From IMG/VR virus record IMGVR_UViG_3300048625_000070, positions 1 through 44,770 of that record: a DNA stretch of 44,770 nucleotides. One strand, written 5' to 3'. This document shows, piece after piece, positions 7,419-17,022 of the stretch. This stretch comes from a virus. The position numbers and the translations under genes are program-made. The first letter of the stretch is position 1, and every line of letters starts with the position of its first letter. The notes under the pieces were generated by a model. The model saw only the letters and a list, made by a program, of their open reading frames with translations, was not told the DNA's origin and did no database searches.

Positions 7419-8701
7419 TGCAATCGTCAGAACAAGCAGTTAGGTTTGCTGGTGATGTAAACATCAGCAAAGTCAAAATCGTAACACGAAATGGACTCGC
7501 GCAGGATATTACTGCGCAGGTTATTAACATTCAAATTTTCGAGGACTTGTTCTCTCCATTTATCACTGGCAGTTTAATCTTAAAAGAGTCATTGGACTTA
7601 ATCAACTTATTTCCATTCGCTGGCGAAGAAGAAGTTGAGATTGAAATTAGTACTCCATCTTTACAGAATGGTAACATTAGCGCTAAGTTCTACATTTATA
7701 AGATGACTGATAGAGAATTGCTTGGTGATAGAAGTATGGTTTACCAACTTCACTTTATTTCTAATGAAGCTATTGTTGATTTGAATAAAAAGATTAGCCG
7801 TGTTTATGGAGACAAGCCAGAAGTTATTATCAAGAATTTGTTAGAAGACCAAGTAAACGGTCTACAATCTACAAAGAAGTTAATTGCAGAACCAACCGCC
7901 AAGTCCGCTAAGTTTATTTCTAACTTCTGGTCGCCAGTAGAAGCCATTAACTATGTAACACAGCTCGCTGAGAATAAGAATGGTTCTCCAAGTTTCGTAT
8001 TCTATGAGAATCGTGACGGATTCTACTTCACTAGCTTAGAGTCTTTATATGACGCACAAGTCTATCAAGAATTCACAATGGACAAATACACTCGTGATGA
8101 AAAGAAGAATGGTGGAGACGCTAAGAACGTATCAGAAGATTATAAACGTATTGGAACAATAAGCATTCCAAAAGGTTTTGACTACATGGAAAGAATTCGC
8201 AGTGGTCTATTTTCTTCAAAGTTGATTTCATATGATCTAACTAAGAAGGCGTACAACGTTAAGAATTTTAATATGTTCGATGGTTTCGATTCACAGAAAC
8301 ATTTGAACAAGTTTAATGTCGCTTCTAGTAAAGCTATCTTCAGAACCAATTCTAAAATAGTCAATTATCCGAGAATGAATTCTAACTTTAGTGGTTTCAC
8401 TGATGCCACTAACTATCGAAATTCTCAGAAACGTGCGTCGCTTTTACTTGCTGCTGAAGCCAACAAAATTCAAATCACTGTTCCAGGTCGTTGCGATTAT
8501 ACTGTTGGACAGAAAGTTAAAGTCACATTAAATAAGATGGAGCCTATCTCTAAAGATGATATGGACGTAACAGACAAGATGTTCTCAGGTTACTACCTGA
8601 TTGCTGCAGTGAACCACTATATTACTCGTGATATGCACGAATGTAATATGGAACTAATTAAAGACTCATTATTGATGAGCGTTGATGGGAATACAAAATA
8701 A
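7418..8701 (+). CDS. 27: gp27-like baseplate central hub protein
   Basis: 427 residues (T4 gp27: 391). Sits immediately before gp5, with which gp27 forms the trimeric cell-puncturing device. The start resembles hub proteins, with ITAQVINIQIFEDLFSPFIT (a beta-rich tube-like domain), then DRSMVYQLHFIS, and a second tube-like domain containing ITVPGRCDYTVGQKVKVTL near residue 345-365. This alternation of two tube-fold domains and an embedded helical part is the layout of gp27/gpD-type hubs. Position between gp53 and gp5 and one-base overlaps on both sides support the call; direct sequence similarity to T4 gp27 is low. Confidence 0.78.
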   Translation: MQSSEQAVRFAGDVNISKVKIVTRNGLAQDITAQVINIQIFEDLFSPFITGSLILKESLDLINLFPFAGEEEVEIEISTPSLQNGNISAKFYIYKMTDRELLGDRSMVYQLHFISNEAIVDLNKKISRVYGDKPEVIIKNLLEDQVNGLQSTKKLIAEPTAKSAKFISNFWSPVEAINYVTQLAENKNGSPSFVFYENRDGFYFTSLESLYDAQVYQEFTMDKYTRDEKKNGGDAKNVSEDYKRIGTISIPKGFDYMERIRSGLFSSKLISYDLTKKAYNVKNFNMFDGFDSQKHLNKFNVASSKAIFRTNSKIVNYPRMNSNFSGFTDATNYRNSQKRASLLLAAEANKIQITVPGRCDYTVGQKVKVTLNKMEPISKDDMDVTDKMFSGYYLIAAVNHYITRDMHECNMELIKDSLLMSVDGNTK

Positions 8702-11700
8702 TGTTTTATACAGGCGTAGTTGAAAACAGACAAGATCCACTACAACTTGGTCGTTGCCAAGTTCGTATCGTAGGTCTTCATACACACGATAAGTCTCAGC
8801 TTCCAACTGAACAACTTCCATGGTCGACACCAGTACAACCAGTAACATCTGCTGCGATGAATGGTATTGGTATGACTCCGACTGGACCAGTTGAAGGAAC
8901 TACTGTTATTATTATGTTTGCTGATAATGCTCAGCAACAACCGATTATGCTTGGTACTATCGGTGGTATTCCAACAGTACCAAAGTCTATTGAAGATGAC
9001 GACAGTGCGACACCATTTGATGAACCAGCTAACTTAAAAGACATCGTACTACGAACAGTTACTGGTCCAACTACAGGCAAACAGTTAACATTCGTCGATA
9101 ACGAAACAGGCAGAAAAGATCTAACGAAGGGTCTAACTGCCAATATGAAGGTTGTTGGTTTTGGTCTATCTGATAACTGTGTAATCATAACTGTCGACGG
9201 TCCAGATAAAATTACAATCAATGAGATTGTTACTGGTTACGCTGAAAACATTATCACGTTCAAACCAGCAGCAACAAACTTGAGCGCGGTTAATACTAGT
9301 AAATTAGAAGGTATATTAACCAGCGCTACTGGTATGCCAGTAACTACAAGTGACGGCACTCCAGTTCGTTCTGCTGAAACACAACAAACTGCTCCTGCAC
9401 AAACGTCAACCAACGTATCAATCCCAACTATTCCACCGCCAAAAGAATCACCAGATGCTTCTAAATCATCTGCTGGTATCAAAGCACTTATTGCTGCCTG
9501 TGATAAAGTTGGCTTGACCACTAAAGAACAAAAGTGTGCGTTGTTAGGTATTGCTGGTGGTGAAACACGTTGGATTCCGCAATTAGAATCATATAATTAC
9601 TCTGCATCCCGTATGAAGCAGATCTATTCTTTTGCTACTGACGAAGATGTTGCCAAATACTCAGATGCTTCTAAAAAGGGTATCACTCGCGCTCAGTTCT
9701 TCTCATGGGCATACGGTCCAACGAAACGTGGTAAAGGTTTCTTGGGTAACGTTACTGACGACGATGGTGGTAAGTATTTCGGACGAGGCTTCATTCAACT
9801 AACTGGTAAAGCAAACTATGCTCGCTATCAGAAACTTGCTAATGAAGCAGGATTGAATATTGATATTATCAACAACCCAGATTCTCTTGATACTGATATC
9901 AACGTGTCTGCTATGGTTGCTGCTCTTTACATCAAAGATCGTGTACCAAAGGGTACTAGCCCAACTGCACATCCAGGTTATTTCTTGGCTGCTAAGAAAG
10001 CTGTTGGTGTAAACTCTCCAGACATCACTGCCAAGAAAACTGCATACTACGAATATTTCTATGGCGCTGTTGCTGGTAATGCTGTGGATAAAGATGCTGG
10101 CGCACCAGTCGCGGCACCACCTGCAAACTTTGATGGAACACCTGGACCTTCTGCTGATTCGATCAAACGTGGAACAGACAATACTGGTTTCCGCGATCCA
10201 AACAACAAGTATCCACTAAAAGAATATTTGAACGAACCAGACACTAACCGTCTCGCTCGTGGTATCATCGATGGAACAATTGTCGAAAAGAAAGATGCCA
10301 ATATCGTTAAGGGTGTACCAAAGGCAGTTGGTATGGGTTCTTGGGATCAACCAATTCCATCTTTTGGCGCTCAGTATCCGTACAACAAAGTGTTCGAAAC
10401 AGAATCTGGCCACATCCAAGAATTTGATGATACTCCAGGTCAAGAACGTATCCACACTTACCACAGAGCAGGAACATATCAAGAGATTGATCCAAATGGC
10501 TCTGTGATTAACTACATCGTTGGTGATAAGTTCACTCTGATGGAACGTAACGGATGTATCCACGTTGGTGGTGAATGTAACATCACAGTTGATGGCAACT
10601 TAAACGTATTCGCTCGCACAGACGCTAACATCGAAGTTGCTCAGAACGCGACTATCCGTGTTGGAAATAATCTAGACGTTGGAGTTGCCAACGATATGTA
10701 TTTCGCAGCTGGAGGAGATGTCCTTGTCAAAGCAGGTGGGACATTTAAAGTCCAAGCCAATGACGTATCTGTTCTTGCCGATGCTGATTTAACTATGCAG
10801 GGCACTGGTGCTGCTAGCATTAAAGGTGATACAGTTAATGTAGAATCTGCTGGTTCTATGGATCTTCTTGCAGGCGGTACTCTATCTGCAGACTATGCTG
10901 AAGGACAATTTGGTAACGGTGCAGCTGGCGCAACAGATGTATCTCCAGTTGAATTAACATCACCACCTGTTGGTGATCCAATCAATGCTGTTGTTCCATA
11001 TCTAATTCCTCCAGAACGCAAGACAGAAGAACTTGCGGCTAACGAAACACCAGAAGACTTTGACACTCCAGAAGGACGTGCTGCGTCTAACGCTGCCGTG
11101 ATTGCTGGTGTACCAAATGCTCCAGCGCCAGCTGCATCTGAAGAAGCAGGAACACCATCTGGTGGTTCTGGTAAGCAAATCCCTGTTGATTGTAAGATTA
11201 TCTACGGCACTAAAAACTTCACCAACGACTACACTCTATCTAAGAACTTTACTCTTGGTATGTGTATGGATGGTGGTGTGAACGGTAAACACAAGTTAGT
11301 AGATCAAATGCTTAAAGATGGTCCAAATTCTGCAGAGAGAATTTATACCGTTCAAGAAATTGTTTGTAACTTGGCAATGACAGCACAGAACGTTCTTGAG
11401 CCATACCTTGAAGCACTTCCAGGTGGTATCGGTGGATACAACAAACAGTGGAAGATTTCTTCTGGTTATCGCCTAAAGGGTGTTGTTCCAACAGAATCTC
11501 CATTCTCCGACCACTGTAAAGGTCACTGTTTTGACATTGCTCTAATGTTACCAGATCGTAACAACAAGACGTACATATTAGTACAGCAACTGGAAAAACT
11601 AATCACATACGATCAGATCATCCTTGAATATCGTGCTCCAGAATCTGTTTGGATTCATACAGGATATAAGCCACAAGGAAACCGTAAGATGGCGTTCACT

Positions 11701-11796
11701 ATGGTAAACGACTCTGTCTACAAACGAGACGCAAAGGGTGTTCCATCTGGATTCATTCTTCTAGACACAATTCCACCGAAAGCTAAGAAAGTATAA
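8701..11796 (+). CDS. 5: gp5-like spike with GH19-type muramidase and M15-type peptidase domains
   Basis: 1,031 residues, almost twice T4 gp5 (575). Domains in order: OB-fold about 1-95 (FYTGVVENRQDPLQLGRCQV); a linker domain to about 240; a GH19-like muralytic domain about 255-455 with catalytic-type Glu in AGGETRW, an NYSA motif and YFGRGFIQLTGKANY near 358; a beta-helix spike about 540-750 with GHIQEFDDTPGQERI followed by alternating strands; a Pro/Ala linker; and a C-terminal M15-type metallopeptidase-like domain about 825-1031 with SGYR, SDHCKGHCFDIAL (SxHxxGxxxD pattern) and WIHTGY supplying the last His. It pierces the outer membrane and opens peptidoglycan during injection. T4 gp5 instead carries a GH24 lysozyme. 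The two wall-cutting activities are inferred from motifs. Overlaps gp27 and the PAAR gene by one base each. Confidence 0.9.
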   Translation: MFYTGVVENRQDPLQLGRCQVRIVGLHTHDKSQLPTEQLPWSTPVQPVTSAAMNGIGMTPTGPVEGTTVIIMFADNAQQQPIMLGTIGGIPTVPKSIEDDDSATPFDEPANLKDIVLRTVTGPTTGKQLTFVDNETGRKDLTKGLTANMKVVGFGLSDNCVIITVDGPDKITINEIVTGYAENIITFKPAATNLSAVNTSKLEGILTSATGMPVTTSDGTPVRSAETQQTAPAQTSTNVSIPTIPPPKESPDASKSSAGIKALIAACDKVGLTTKEQKCALLGIAGGETRWIPQLESYNYSASRMKQIYSFATDEDVAKYSDASKKGITRAQFFSWAYGPTKRGKGFLGNVTDDDGGKYFGRGFIQLTGKANYARYQKLANEAGLNIDIINNPDSLDTDINVSAMVAALYIKDRVPKGTSPTAHPGYFLAAKKAVGVNSPDITAKKTAYYEYFYGAVAGNAVDKDAGAPVAAPPANFDGTPGPSADSIKRGTDNTGFRDPNNKYPLKEYLNEPDTNRLARGIIDGTIVEKKDANIVKGVPKAVGMGSWDQPIPSFGAQYPYNKVFETESGHIQEFDDTPGQERIHTYHRAGTYQEIDPNGSVINYIVGDKFTLMERNGCIHVGGECNITVDGNLNVFARTDANIEVAQNATIRVGNNLDVGVANDMYFAAGGDVLVKAGGTFKVQANDVSVLADADLTMQGTGAASIKGDTVNVESAGSMDLLAGGTLSADYAEGQFGNGAAGATDVSPVELTSPPVGDPINAVVPYLIPPERKTEELAANETPEDFDTPEGRAASNAAVIAGVPNAPAPAASEEAGTPSGGSGKQIPVDCKIIYGTKNFTNDYTLSKNFTLGMCMDGGVNGKHKLVDQMLKDGPNSAERIYTVQEIVCNLAMTAQNVLEPYLEALPGGIGGYNKQWKISSGYRLKGVVPTESPFSDHCKGHCFDIALMLPDRNNKTYILVQQLEKLITYDQIILEYRAPESVWIHTGYKPQGNRKMAFTMVNDSVYKRDAKGVPSGFILLDTIPPKAKKV

Positions 11797-12095
11797 TGGG
11801 AAGTTTAGCGTACAAAGGGATCCTCAGTAAGGGGCAGGATGGCGGACCACCAACTCCTCTTACTCACAAACTCCAGTGCACCAAAACGTTTCTTTTCGGT
11901 GGACCAGTTGGGGTTGTCGGCGACCAGTTTGAGTCCCATACAGTCAATCGAACCGTGCATCAAGACAGTCTTAGAGAGATCGTCAGCGGATCAACCAAAA
12001 CATTTTTCGAAGGCTTTGCTGCAGCAAGAACTGGGGATCCAATTGCTGATGGAGATGTAGTTGGTGACGGAGATGCAAAAACCAACGTAGGATAA
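11796..12095 (+). CDS. 5.4: PAAR-repeat spike tip protein (gp5.4-like)
   Basis: 99 residues, the size of T4 gp5.4 (97). It has the PAAR layout: scattered His/Cys for metal at the cone tip (LTHKLQCTKTF, FESHTVN, TVHQD) and Gly-rich turns, ending in RTGDPIADGDVVGDGDAK. PAAR proteins bind the blunt end of the gp5 beta-helix and sharpen it for membrane piercing. The gene is immediately downstream of gp5 with a one-base overlap, as expected. Confidence 0.88.
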   Translation: MGSLAYKGILSKGQDGGPPTPLTHKLQCTKTFLFGGPVGVVGDQFESHTVNRTVHQDSLREIVSGSTKTFFEGFAAARTGDPIADGDVVGDGDAKTNVG

Positions 12096-12103
12096 CCTAA
12101 ATA
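12096..12103 (+). promoter_or_regulatory. Late-promoter-like CCTAAATA before gp25
   Basis: CCTAAATA directly after the PAAR stop codon and six bases before the gp25 ATG. There is no ribosome-binding site between them. A T4-type start would give an almost leaderless gp25 message. The same TAACCTAAATA string recurs after the 28843 stop and inside the 30348 gene. Confidence 0.4.
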
Positions 12104-12109
12104 AAGAAT

Positions 12110-12502
12110 ATGGCAAGAAATACAAGAATTTTCTCAGATTTAGACTTTAACTTTACTGCTCATCCAGTAACGGGTGACGTATCACGCAGATTCGATGAGA
12201 ATGCTGTCAAGACTAGTCTGAAGAACTTGATTATGACTGCTAACTATGAGCGACCATTCCATAGCGAAATTGGTAGCCCGATCAAAAGATTATTATTCGA
12301 GCCAGTTACACCTATGCTCGAAGTTATGCTCCGTAGAGCAATTCTAGATACTATCGATAACTTTGAACCTAGAGTCGAAGTATTGGATGTTATTGTCGTA
12401 GTTTCAGAAGATGAATACGATGTTAGCGTAACGATAGAGTTTCAAATAACAAATACAAACCGACCACTTACTCTTGATTTAACGCTAGAGAGAACCCGAT
12501 AA
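12110..12502 (+). CDS. 25: gp25 baseplate wedge protein
   Basis: 130 residues (T4 gp25: 132). The EPR motif is present (NFEPRVEV, about residue 85), with the family pattern SEIGSPIKRLLFEP and PLTLDLTLERTR at the end. In T4 gp25 joins the gp6-gp7 core bundle and helps start sheath assembly; despite an old lysozyme label it is structural. No ribosome-binding site is visible; a CCTAAATA motif lies just upstream. The stop overlaps the gp6 start by one base. Confidence 0.94.
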   Translation: MARNTRIFSDLDFNFTAHPVTGDVSRRFDENAVKTSLKNLIMTANYERPFHSEIGSPIKRLLFEPVTPMLEVMLRRAILDTIDNFEPRVEVLDVIVVVSEDEYDVSVTIEFQITNTNRPLTLDLTLERTR

Positions 12503-14334
12503 TGGCAAACAATAAGAAAATCAATGTAACAGAGTTAGACTTCGATAATATCAAGTCTAATCTAAAGAACTTCCTAAAGGGGCAGTCAGAATTCCAAGAC
12601 TATGATTTTGAAGGTTCTGCTATGTCTGTTCTGTTGGACGTTCTAGCATACAACACTCACTATAATGCTCTGTATAATAACATGGCTGTTAATGAGATGT
12701 TCTTGGACTCTGCGCGTAAACGTAATAGCGTGGTATCTATTTCTAAGATGCTTGGTTATACACCACGTTCTGCTACTTGCGCAAAGGCTATAGTTACAGT
12801 TAACGTTTCAACTGGCACAAGTTCTCCTGCTGCTATTACAATGCCAGCATATCAGCCATTCACAACTACTGTTGATGGTACTCAGTATACGTTCTACAAT
12901 ACTGGTTCTATGACTGCTACGTTAGCTTCTGGGTTGTACTCATTCCGTGATGTGGAGATTGTAGAAGGTAAGCCACTATCATTTAAGTATAATGTTGCTG
13001 ACGGGAATCGTTATATTATCCCTAACGCTAATGTGGACATATCTTCTTTGAAAGTTAAAATCCAAGAAAATTCTACATCATCTATGTACGAGACTTGGAA
13101 CAACACAGATACTGTTGTAAATATAAATCCTACAACTAAAGCGTATTGGGTTAAAGAGATTGATGATGGTTTATATGAGATTACATTTGGTGATGGAAAC
13201 ATCGGACGTGCTTTAGAAGCAGGTAACGTAGTTCATTTGGACTATTTCGTTTCCAGTTTAACAGCTGCTAATGGCGCTCGCTCATTCACATATAACGGTG
13301 CCACTATTCTTGGTGGTTCTCAAGTTAGCGTTACTACTACTGGTGTGGCTTCTCTAGGTGCTGATAAAGAATCTAATGATTCTATTCGCTTCAACGCTCC
13401 AAAATTTTACGCTGCGCAAAATCGTTGCGTTACACCAGATGACTACAAAGCCCTAATTTATGCTAATGTTCCAGAAGCAAAATCTGTTTCTGTTTGGGGT
13501 GGTGAGGATAATAACCCTCCAGTATACGGTAAGACATTTATCTGTATCAAACCAAAAGATGCCACTAAACTGACTACTGTTCAGAAAGCTGCAATCACAT
13601 CTTCTATTCTAAGTAACCGTAATGTGGTTTCTGTTATTCCTGAGATTGTAGATCCAGAATATATTAACATCGCGCTTAATGTAACAGTCTACTACAACGA
13701 ACAAGATACAACTAAGACAGCTTCTGAAATTGCTTCTCTAGTTCGTCAGACTGTTCTTTCTTATAATGACGCTGACCTACAGACATTCGATGGTGTATTC
13801 CGTTTCTCTAAGTTAAGTAAACTTATCGACGAGACAGATCCTTCTATTTCCAATAATATTACAACAGTACTTCTTCGTCGCAAGATGACACCACGTTATA
13901 ACGTGTCTGCTCAGTATCTGTTAAATATGATTAACCCGATTTATTACTCAGGCATGCCTGAAGAATCCTTCCAGTCTACTGGTTTCTATATCGCTGGATC
14001 TGACCAGATCCATTACTTAGATGATGATGGTGTTCGATACGTGAGATTATATCGCTTGGGTGTTAACTCTACCAAGATTATCGTCAATGAACAAATTGGA
14101 ACAATTGATTATACAAAAGGTATCATTGATATTAAGAACTTAAATATCACTGCGTTGGCTGATATAGACTTTGAACTTTCTGTCACACCACAATCTAACG
14201 ACGTCGTTTCTGCTCTAACTCAGGTAGCAGAAATCGCAACAGACCACTTAACAGTTACTGCTATTGCTGATAAAACAGCATCTGGCGATCTGCGTGGTGG
14301 ATACAATTATCAGTTCACTTCTAGTCGCACATAA
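12502..14334 (+). CDS. 6: gp6 baseplate wedge protein (J-like)
   Basis: 610 residues (T4 gp6: 660). Typical N-terminus ELDFDNIKSNLKNFLKGQ, then DYDFEGSAMSVLLDVLAYN (about 33-51), NEMFLDSARKR and SKMLGYTPRS. The centre has the GDGNIGRALEAGNVV block and the conserved RFNAPKFYAAQNRCVTPDDY region. gp6 dimers form the inner ring that opens during contraction. Overlaps gp25 and gp7 by one base at each side, so wedge components are probably made in a fixed ratio by coupled translation. Confidence 0.94.
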   Translation: MANNKKINVTELDFDNIKSNLKNFLKGQSEFQDYDFEGSAMSVLLDVLAYNTHYNALYNNMAVNEMFLDSARKRNSVVSISKMLGYTPRSATCAKAIVTVNVSTGTSSPAAITMPAYQPFTTTVDGTQYTFYNTGSMTATLASGLYSFRDVEIVEGKPLSFKYNVADGNRYIIPNANVDISSLKVKIQENSTSSMYETWNNTDTVVNINPTTKAYWVKEIDDGLYEITFGDGNIGRALEAGNVVHLDYFVSSLTAANGARSFTYNGATILGGSQVSVTTTGVASLGADKESNDSIRFNAPKFYAAQNRCVTPDDYKALIYANVPEAKSVSVWGGEDNNPPVYGKTFICIKPKDATKLTTVQKAAITSSILSNRNVVSVIPEIVDPEYINIALNVTVYYNEQDTTKTASEIASLVRQTVLSYNDADLQTFDGVFRFSKLSKLIDETDPSISNNITTVLLRRKMTPRYNVSAQYLLNMINPIYYSGMPEESFQSTGFYIAGSDQIHYLDDDGVRYVRLYRLGVNSTKIIVNEQIGTIDYTKGIIDIKNLNITALADIDFELSVTPQSNDVVSALTQVAEIATDHLTVTAIADKTASGDLRGGYNYQFTSSRT

Positions 14335-16541
14335 TGCTAACAAAGCCAAAGTTATCATCTCTGGTAGCGTCACAGCTACCAGAATTCGTAAGGTCAGATT
14401 ACCCTACGTTTGTAGCATTCCTACAAGCGTACTATGACTTTCTAGAAACAACACAACAAGACTTAACAGACCTTAGAGATCTAGACAAGACTTTAGATTC
14501 TTTCATTCGTTATTTTAAAGATGAGTTGGCTTCTAAGTTACCGTACACTACGGTAGAACCACGATTCTTGATAGAACATATCAAAGACCATTATGGTGCA
14601 AAGGGTTCTGAGGCATCATTTAGATTATTGTTCCGTATTCTGTTCAACAAAGAGGTTACAGTTGACTATCCAGCCAAACAGATGCTACGCGCTTCTGATG
14701 GTAAGTGGAATCAAGACATATCATTATTTGTTAAAGTCTTAACGGGCAACCCAAACGACCCTATTGGTAAATTAGTAGATGTCGTTACACCAAATAAAAT
14801 TATTCGAGTTTTAGTTGATCGTCACCAGTACGTTGAGCTTGAAGTAGATCGTGTAGTTAAAGTTTCTGACAGCATCTACGAATATTATATTGATCGTAGA
14901 TTCTTTGGTAGCATCTCAGTTGGCGATAGACTTCGCTATCGCGATGACGCGACTGGAATTTATTTTACTGGTGAGATTTTAGCAACAACATCTCAACTAG
15001 AAGTCCAACAACCTGGAACTGGGTTTAAAGTTGGTGACCTTTACAATATTAAGAACTTCGATGGACAAGGTTCTATCATGAAGATCTCTCGTGTTGATTC
15101 CAATGGTGGAATTGCACAAGCTCAGTTTATTAAATATGGTATCGGATACACGACAGACTTTACCACTACTATCTCTGCTCAATCTGGCCAAGATGTTTCT
15201 GGAACTGCTGGTACAATTATCCAACGTGTTGACACACCGCAAGTTGGTGGACATACTCTATCAAATCTTAGCATCACAGAAAAGCTAGATGGCTTTGCGG
15301 AAGCAGGTACAATTAACACTGCAGACTATAACATGGCTGGTGCTGGCGAAACTGGTGGTCCAGCGTTCGATGGTACATATGCTGGTCTTGTGCTGCGTGA
15401 GTTTGGTATTTCTAGTGTTGACGCTACTACATCATTAACAGATCCAGCAATTATTAAATGTTCTCTTGGACCTCTTGCAAAATATCCAGGTTATTACGTT
15501 AACAATGATGGTTTCTTGGATGATGCTATTTACATTCAAGATAGTCGTTACTTCCAAGCATATTCTTACGTTATCAAGATTGATGAGGCATTAGACTCAT
15601 ATAAGACTGCAGTTAAGAACTTGATTCACCCTGCAGGTATGGCTATCTTCGGTGAGTATGATATCCGAAACGAATTTGACATTAGTACAGAATTAGAATC
15701 ACTTGTCAAAATTCTTGCGATAACTGTGTCAGATGAAATTACAAGTGGCACTCTGCTTGAAGTTAAAGACATCGGTAAATACTTTGACGACCAGACTCTC
15801 AACTTAGATGGTTTCGTTGAGGGGCAGTATGTAACAATGCAAGAAGTGGGATTGACTCTGGACGGATCCAGAACAATGCCGTATCTAACGCTGTCTAAAC
15901 CTATTGATGAGACTACTTTAAATTATGATGGTATAGCTGAACCTCAGTCTATTTCATTGTCTGATGGTGGAGACGTATTAGACTCAACCAGAACAATGCC
16001 TTACTTTACTACAGTAAAGGGATTGTCAACAAATCACGTTATCAATGATGGTACCACATTAGATTCAGAGTCTGTATTTACTACAGATACAGTTGGAACA
16101 GATAGTTCTCGTACAATGCCTTACTTTACTCAGTCTAAGGTATTGGATTCTACTCACCTGAACTATGATTTAGCCTATGATAATGAAACTATCACGCTGG
16201 TAGAACAGGCTATCGGTTATAGTGGAGGCGCAACTAGAATTGGTGCAGATATCTTTGATATCACAAAATCAATAGCTGCTGGCCACTATTTAAACGACAA
16301 CACTACCCAAGATGCTGAACAAGCTGTTATATCTGATACTGATGCGACGAGCGCGACAGACCTAAATAGAACGACACCAGCATTTGTTTACACAACCACC
16401 ATAGATCCGACTTACTATGGTGGAGACGATACCGCGACAGCAGTAGATTCTGGCGGTTTAATTGATCTTAACCCATATGGAGAGGCTGGCTTCTTCTTGA
16501 ATGATGGTGGGTTATATGTCGGAAATGCAATTACATTCTAA
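14334..16541 (+). CDS. 7: gp7-like baseplate wedge protein
   Basis: 735 residues (T4 gp7: 1,032). The N-terminal third has the family start LPEFVRSDYPTFVAFLQAYY and a block IKDHYGAKGSEASFRLLFRI (about 84-103), typical of gp7 in marine T4-like phages. The C-terminal quarter (about 490-720) is made of degenerate repeats of roughly 45 residues, each around an SRTMPYFT/STRTMPYF unit followed by an acidic LNYDG-type turn, likely a surface beta-structure not present in T4 gp7. Placed between gp6 and gp8 as in T4. The start overlaps the gp6 stop (TAATG). Confidence 0.86.
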   Translation: MLTKPKLSSLVASQLPEFVRSDYPTFVAFLQAYYDFLETTQQDLTDLRDLDKTLDSFIRYFKDELASKLPYTTVEPRFLIEHIKDHYGAKGSEASFRLLFRILFNKEVTVDYPAKQMLRASDGKWNQDISLFVKVLTGNPNDPIGKLVDVVTPNKIIRVLVDRHQYVELEVDRVVKVSDSIYEYYIDRRFFGSISVGDRLRYRDDATGIYFTGEILATTSQLEVQQPGTGFKVGDLYNIKNFDGQGSIMKISRVDSNGGIAQAQFIKYGIGYTTDFTTTISAQSGQDVSGTAGTIIQRVDTPQVGGHTLSNLSITEKLDGFAEAGTINTADYNMAGAGETGGPAFDGTYAGLVLREFGISSVDATTSLTDPAIIKCSLGPLAKYPGYYVNNDGFLDDAIYIQDSRYFQAYSYVIKIDEALDSYKTAVKNLIHPAGMAIFGEYDIRNEFDISTELESLVKILAITVSDEITSGTLLEVKDIGKYFDDQTLNLDGFVEGQYVTMQEVGLTLDGSRTMPYLTLSKPIDETTLNYDGIAEPQSISLSDGGDVLDSTRTMPYFTTVKGLSTNHVINDGTTLDSESVFTTDTVGTDSSRTMPYFTQSKVLDSTHLNYDLAYDNETITLVEQAIGYSGGATRIGADIFDITKSIAAGHYLNDNTTQDAEQAVISDTDATSATDLNRTTPAFVYTTTIDPTYYGGDDTATAVDSGGLIDLNPYGEAGFFLNDGGLYVGNAITF

Positions 16542-16553
16542 CAGGAGAATTAT

Positions 16554-17006
16554 ATGGAATTTCAACAACAAGAAGATTTGAAGGCGACTGGCGAAGTAAA
16601 AATCCAACTTTTGGATGCTGCTGGTAATATTAAAGAAGAACGTAAGGTTAAAAACCTAGTCGTAACAGCAGGTAAAACTTACATTGCTGCGCGTATGCAA
16701 GGTTCATCTATTCCTACAGTTATGGGTTTTATGGCTATCGGTACTAGCCCAACAACTCCAGCTGTTGGTCAAACAGCTCTTCAGATCGAAGCAGGGCGCG
16801 TAGCTTTGGCTTCTTTCTCATCTTCAGCTAACCAAGTTACTGCTACTGCTACTTTCCCAGCAGGCACAGGTACTGGTGCTATTACTGAAGCTGGTATTTT
16901 TAATGCCAACTCTGCTGGCACAATGCTTTGTCGCACAACTTTCCCAGTTGTTAACAAGGCAGCAGGTGACTCTATCGCTATCACTTGGGTAGTTACAGTA
17001 AGCTAA
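16554..17006 (+). CDS. Small virion/tail protein of unknown role
   Basis: 150 residues with a strong AGGAGAA ribosome-binding site. The pattern GFMAIGTSPTTPAVGQTALQ, then TATFPAGTGTGAITEAGIFN and a terminal SIAITWVVTVS is shared with small beta-sandwich proteins in many phage tail modules. Inserted between gp7 and gp8, where T4 has no gene. It has its own strong start, unlike the coupled wedge genes around it, suggesting higher copy number. A baseplate decoration or fibre-adaptor role is an inference. Confidence 0.7.
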   Translation: MEFQQQEDLKATGEVKIQLLDAAGNIKEERKVKNLVVTAGKTYIAARMQGSSIPTVMGFMAIGTSPTTPAVGQTALQIEAGRVALASFSSSANQVTATATFPAGTGTGAITEAGIFNANSAGTMLCRTTFPVVNKAAGDSIAITWVVTVS

Positions 17007-17022
17007 TTTTTAGGTAAATTCA

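Noticed and set aside
10216-10563. 115-codon minus-strand frame inside gp5
   Set aside because: Shadow of the gp5 beta-helix coding region; no promoter or ribosome-binding site.
12110-12502. gp25 as an active lysozyme
   Set aside because: The old lysozyme label does not fit the EPR-motif wedge protein; no catalytic residues are evident.
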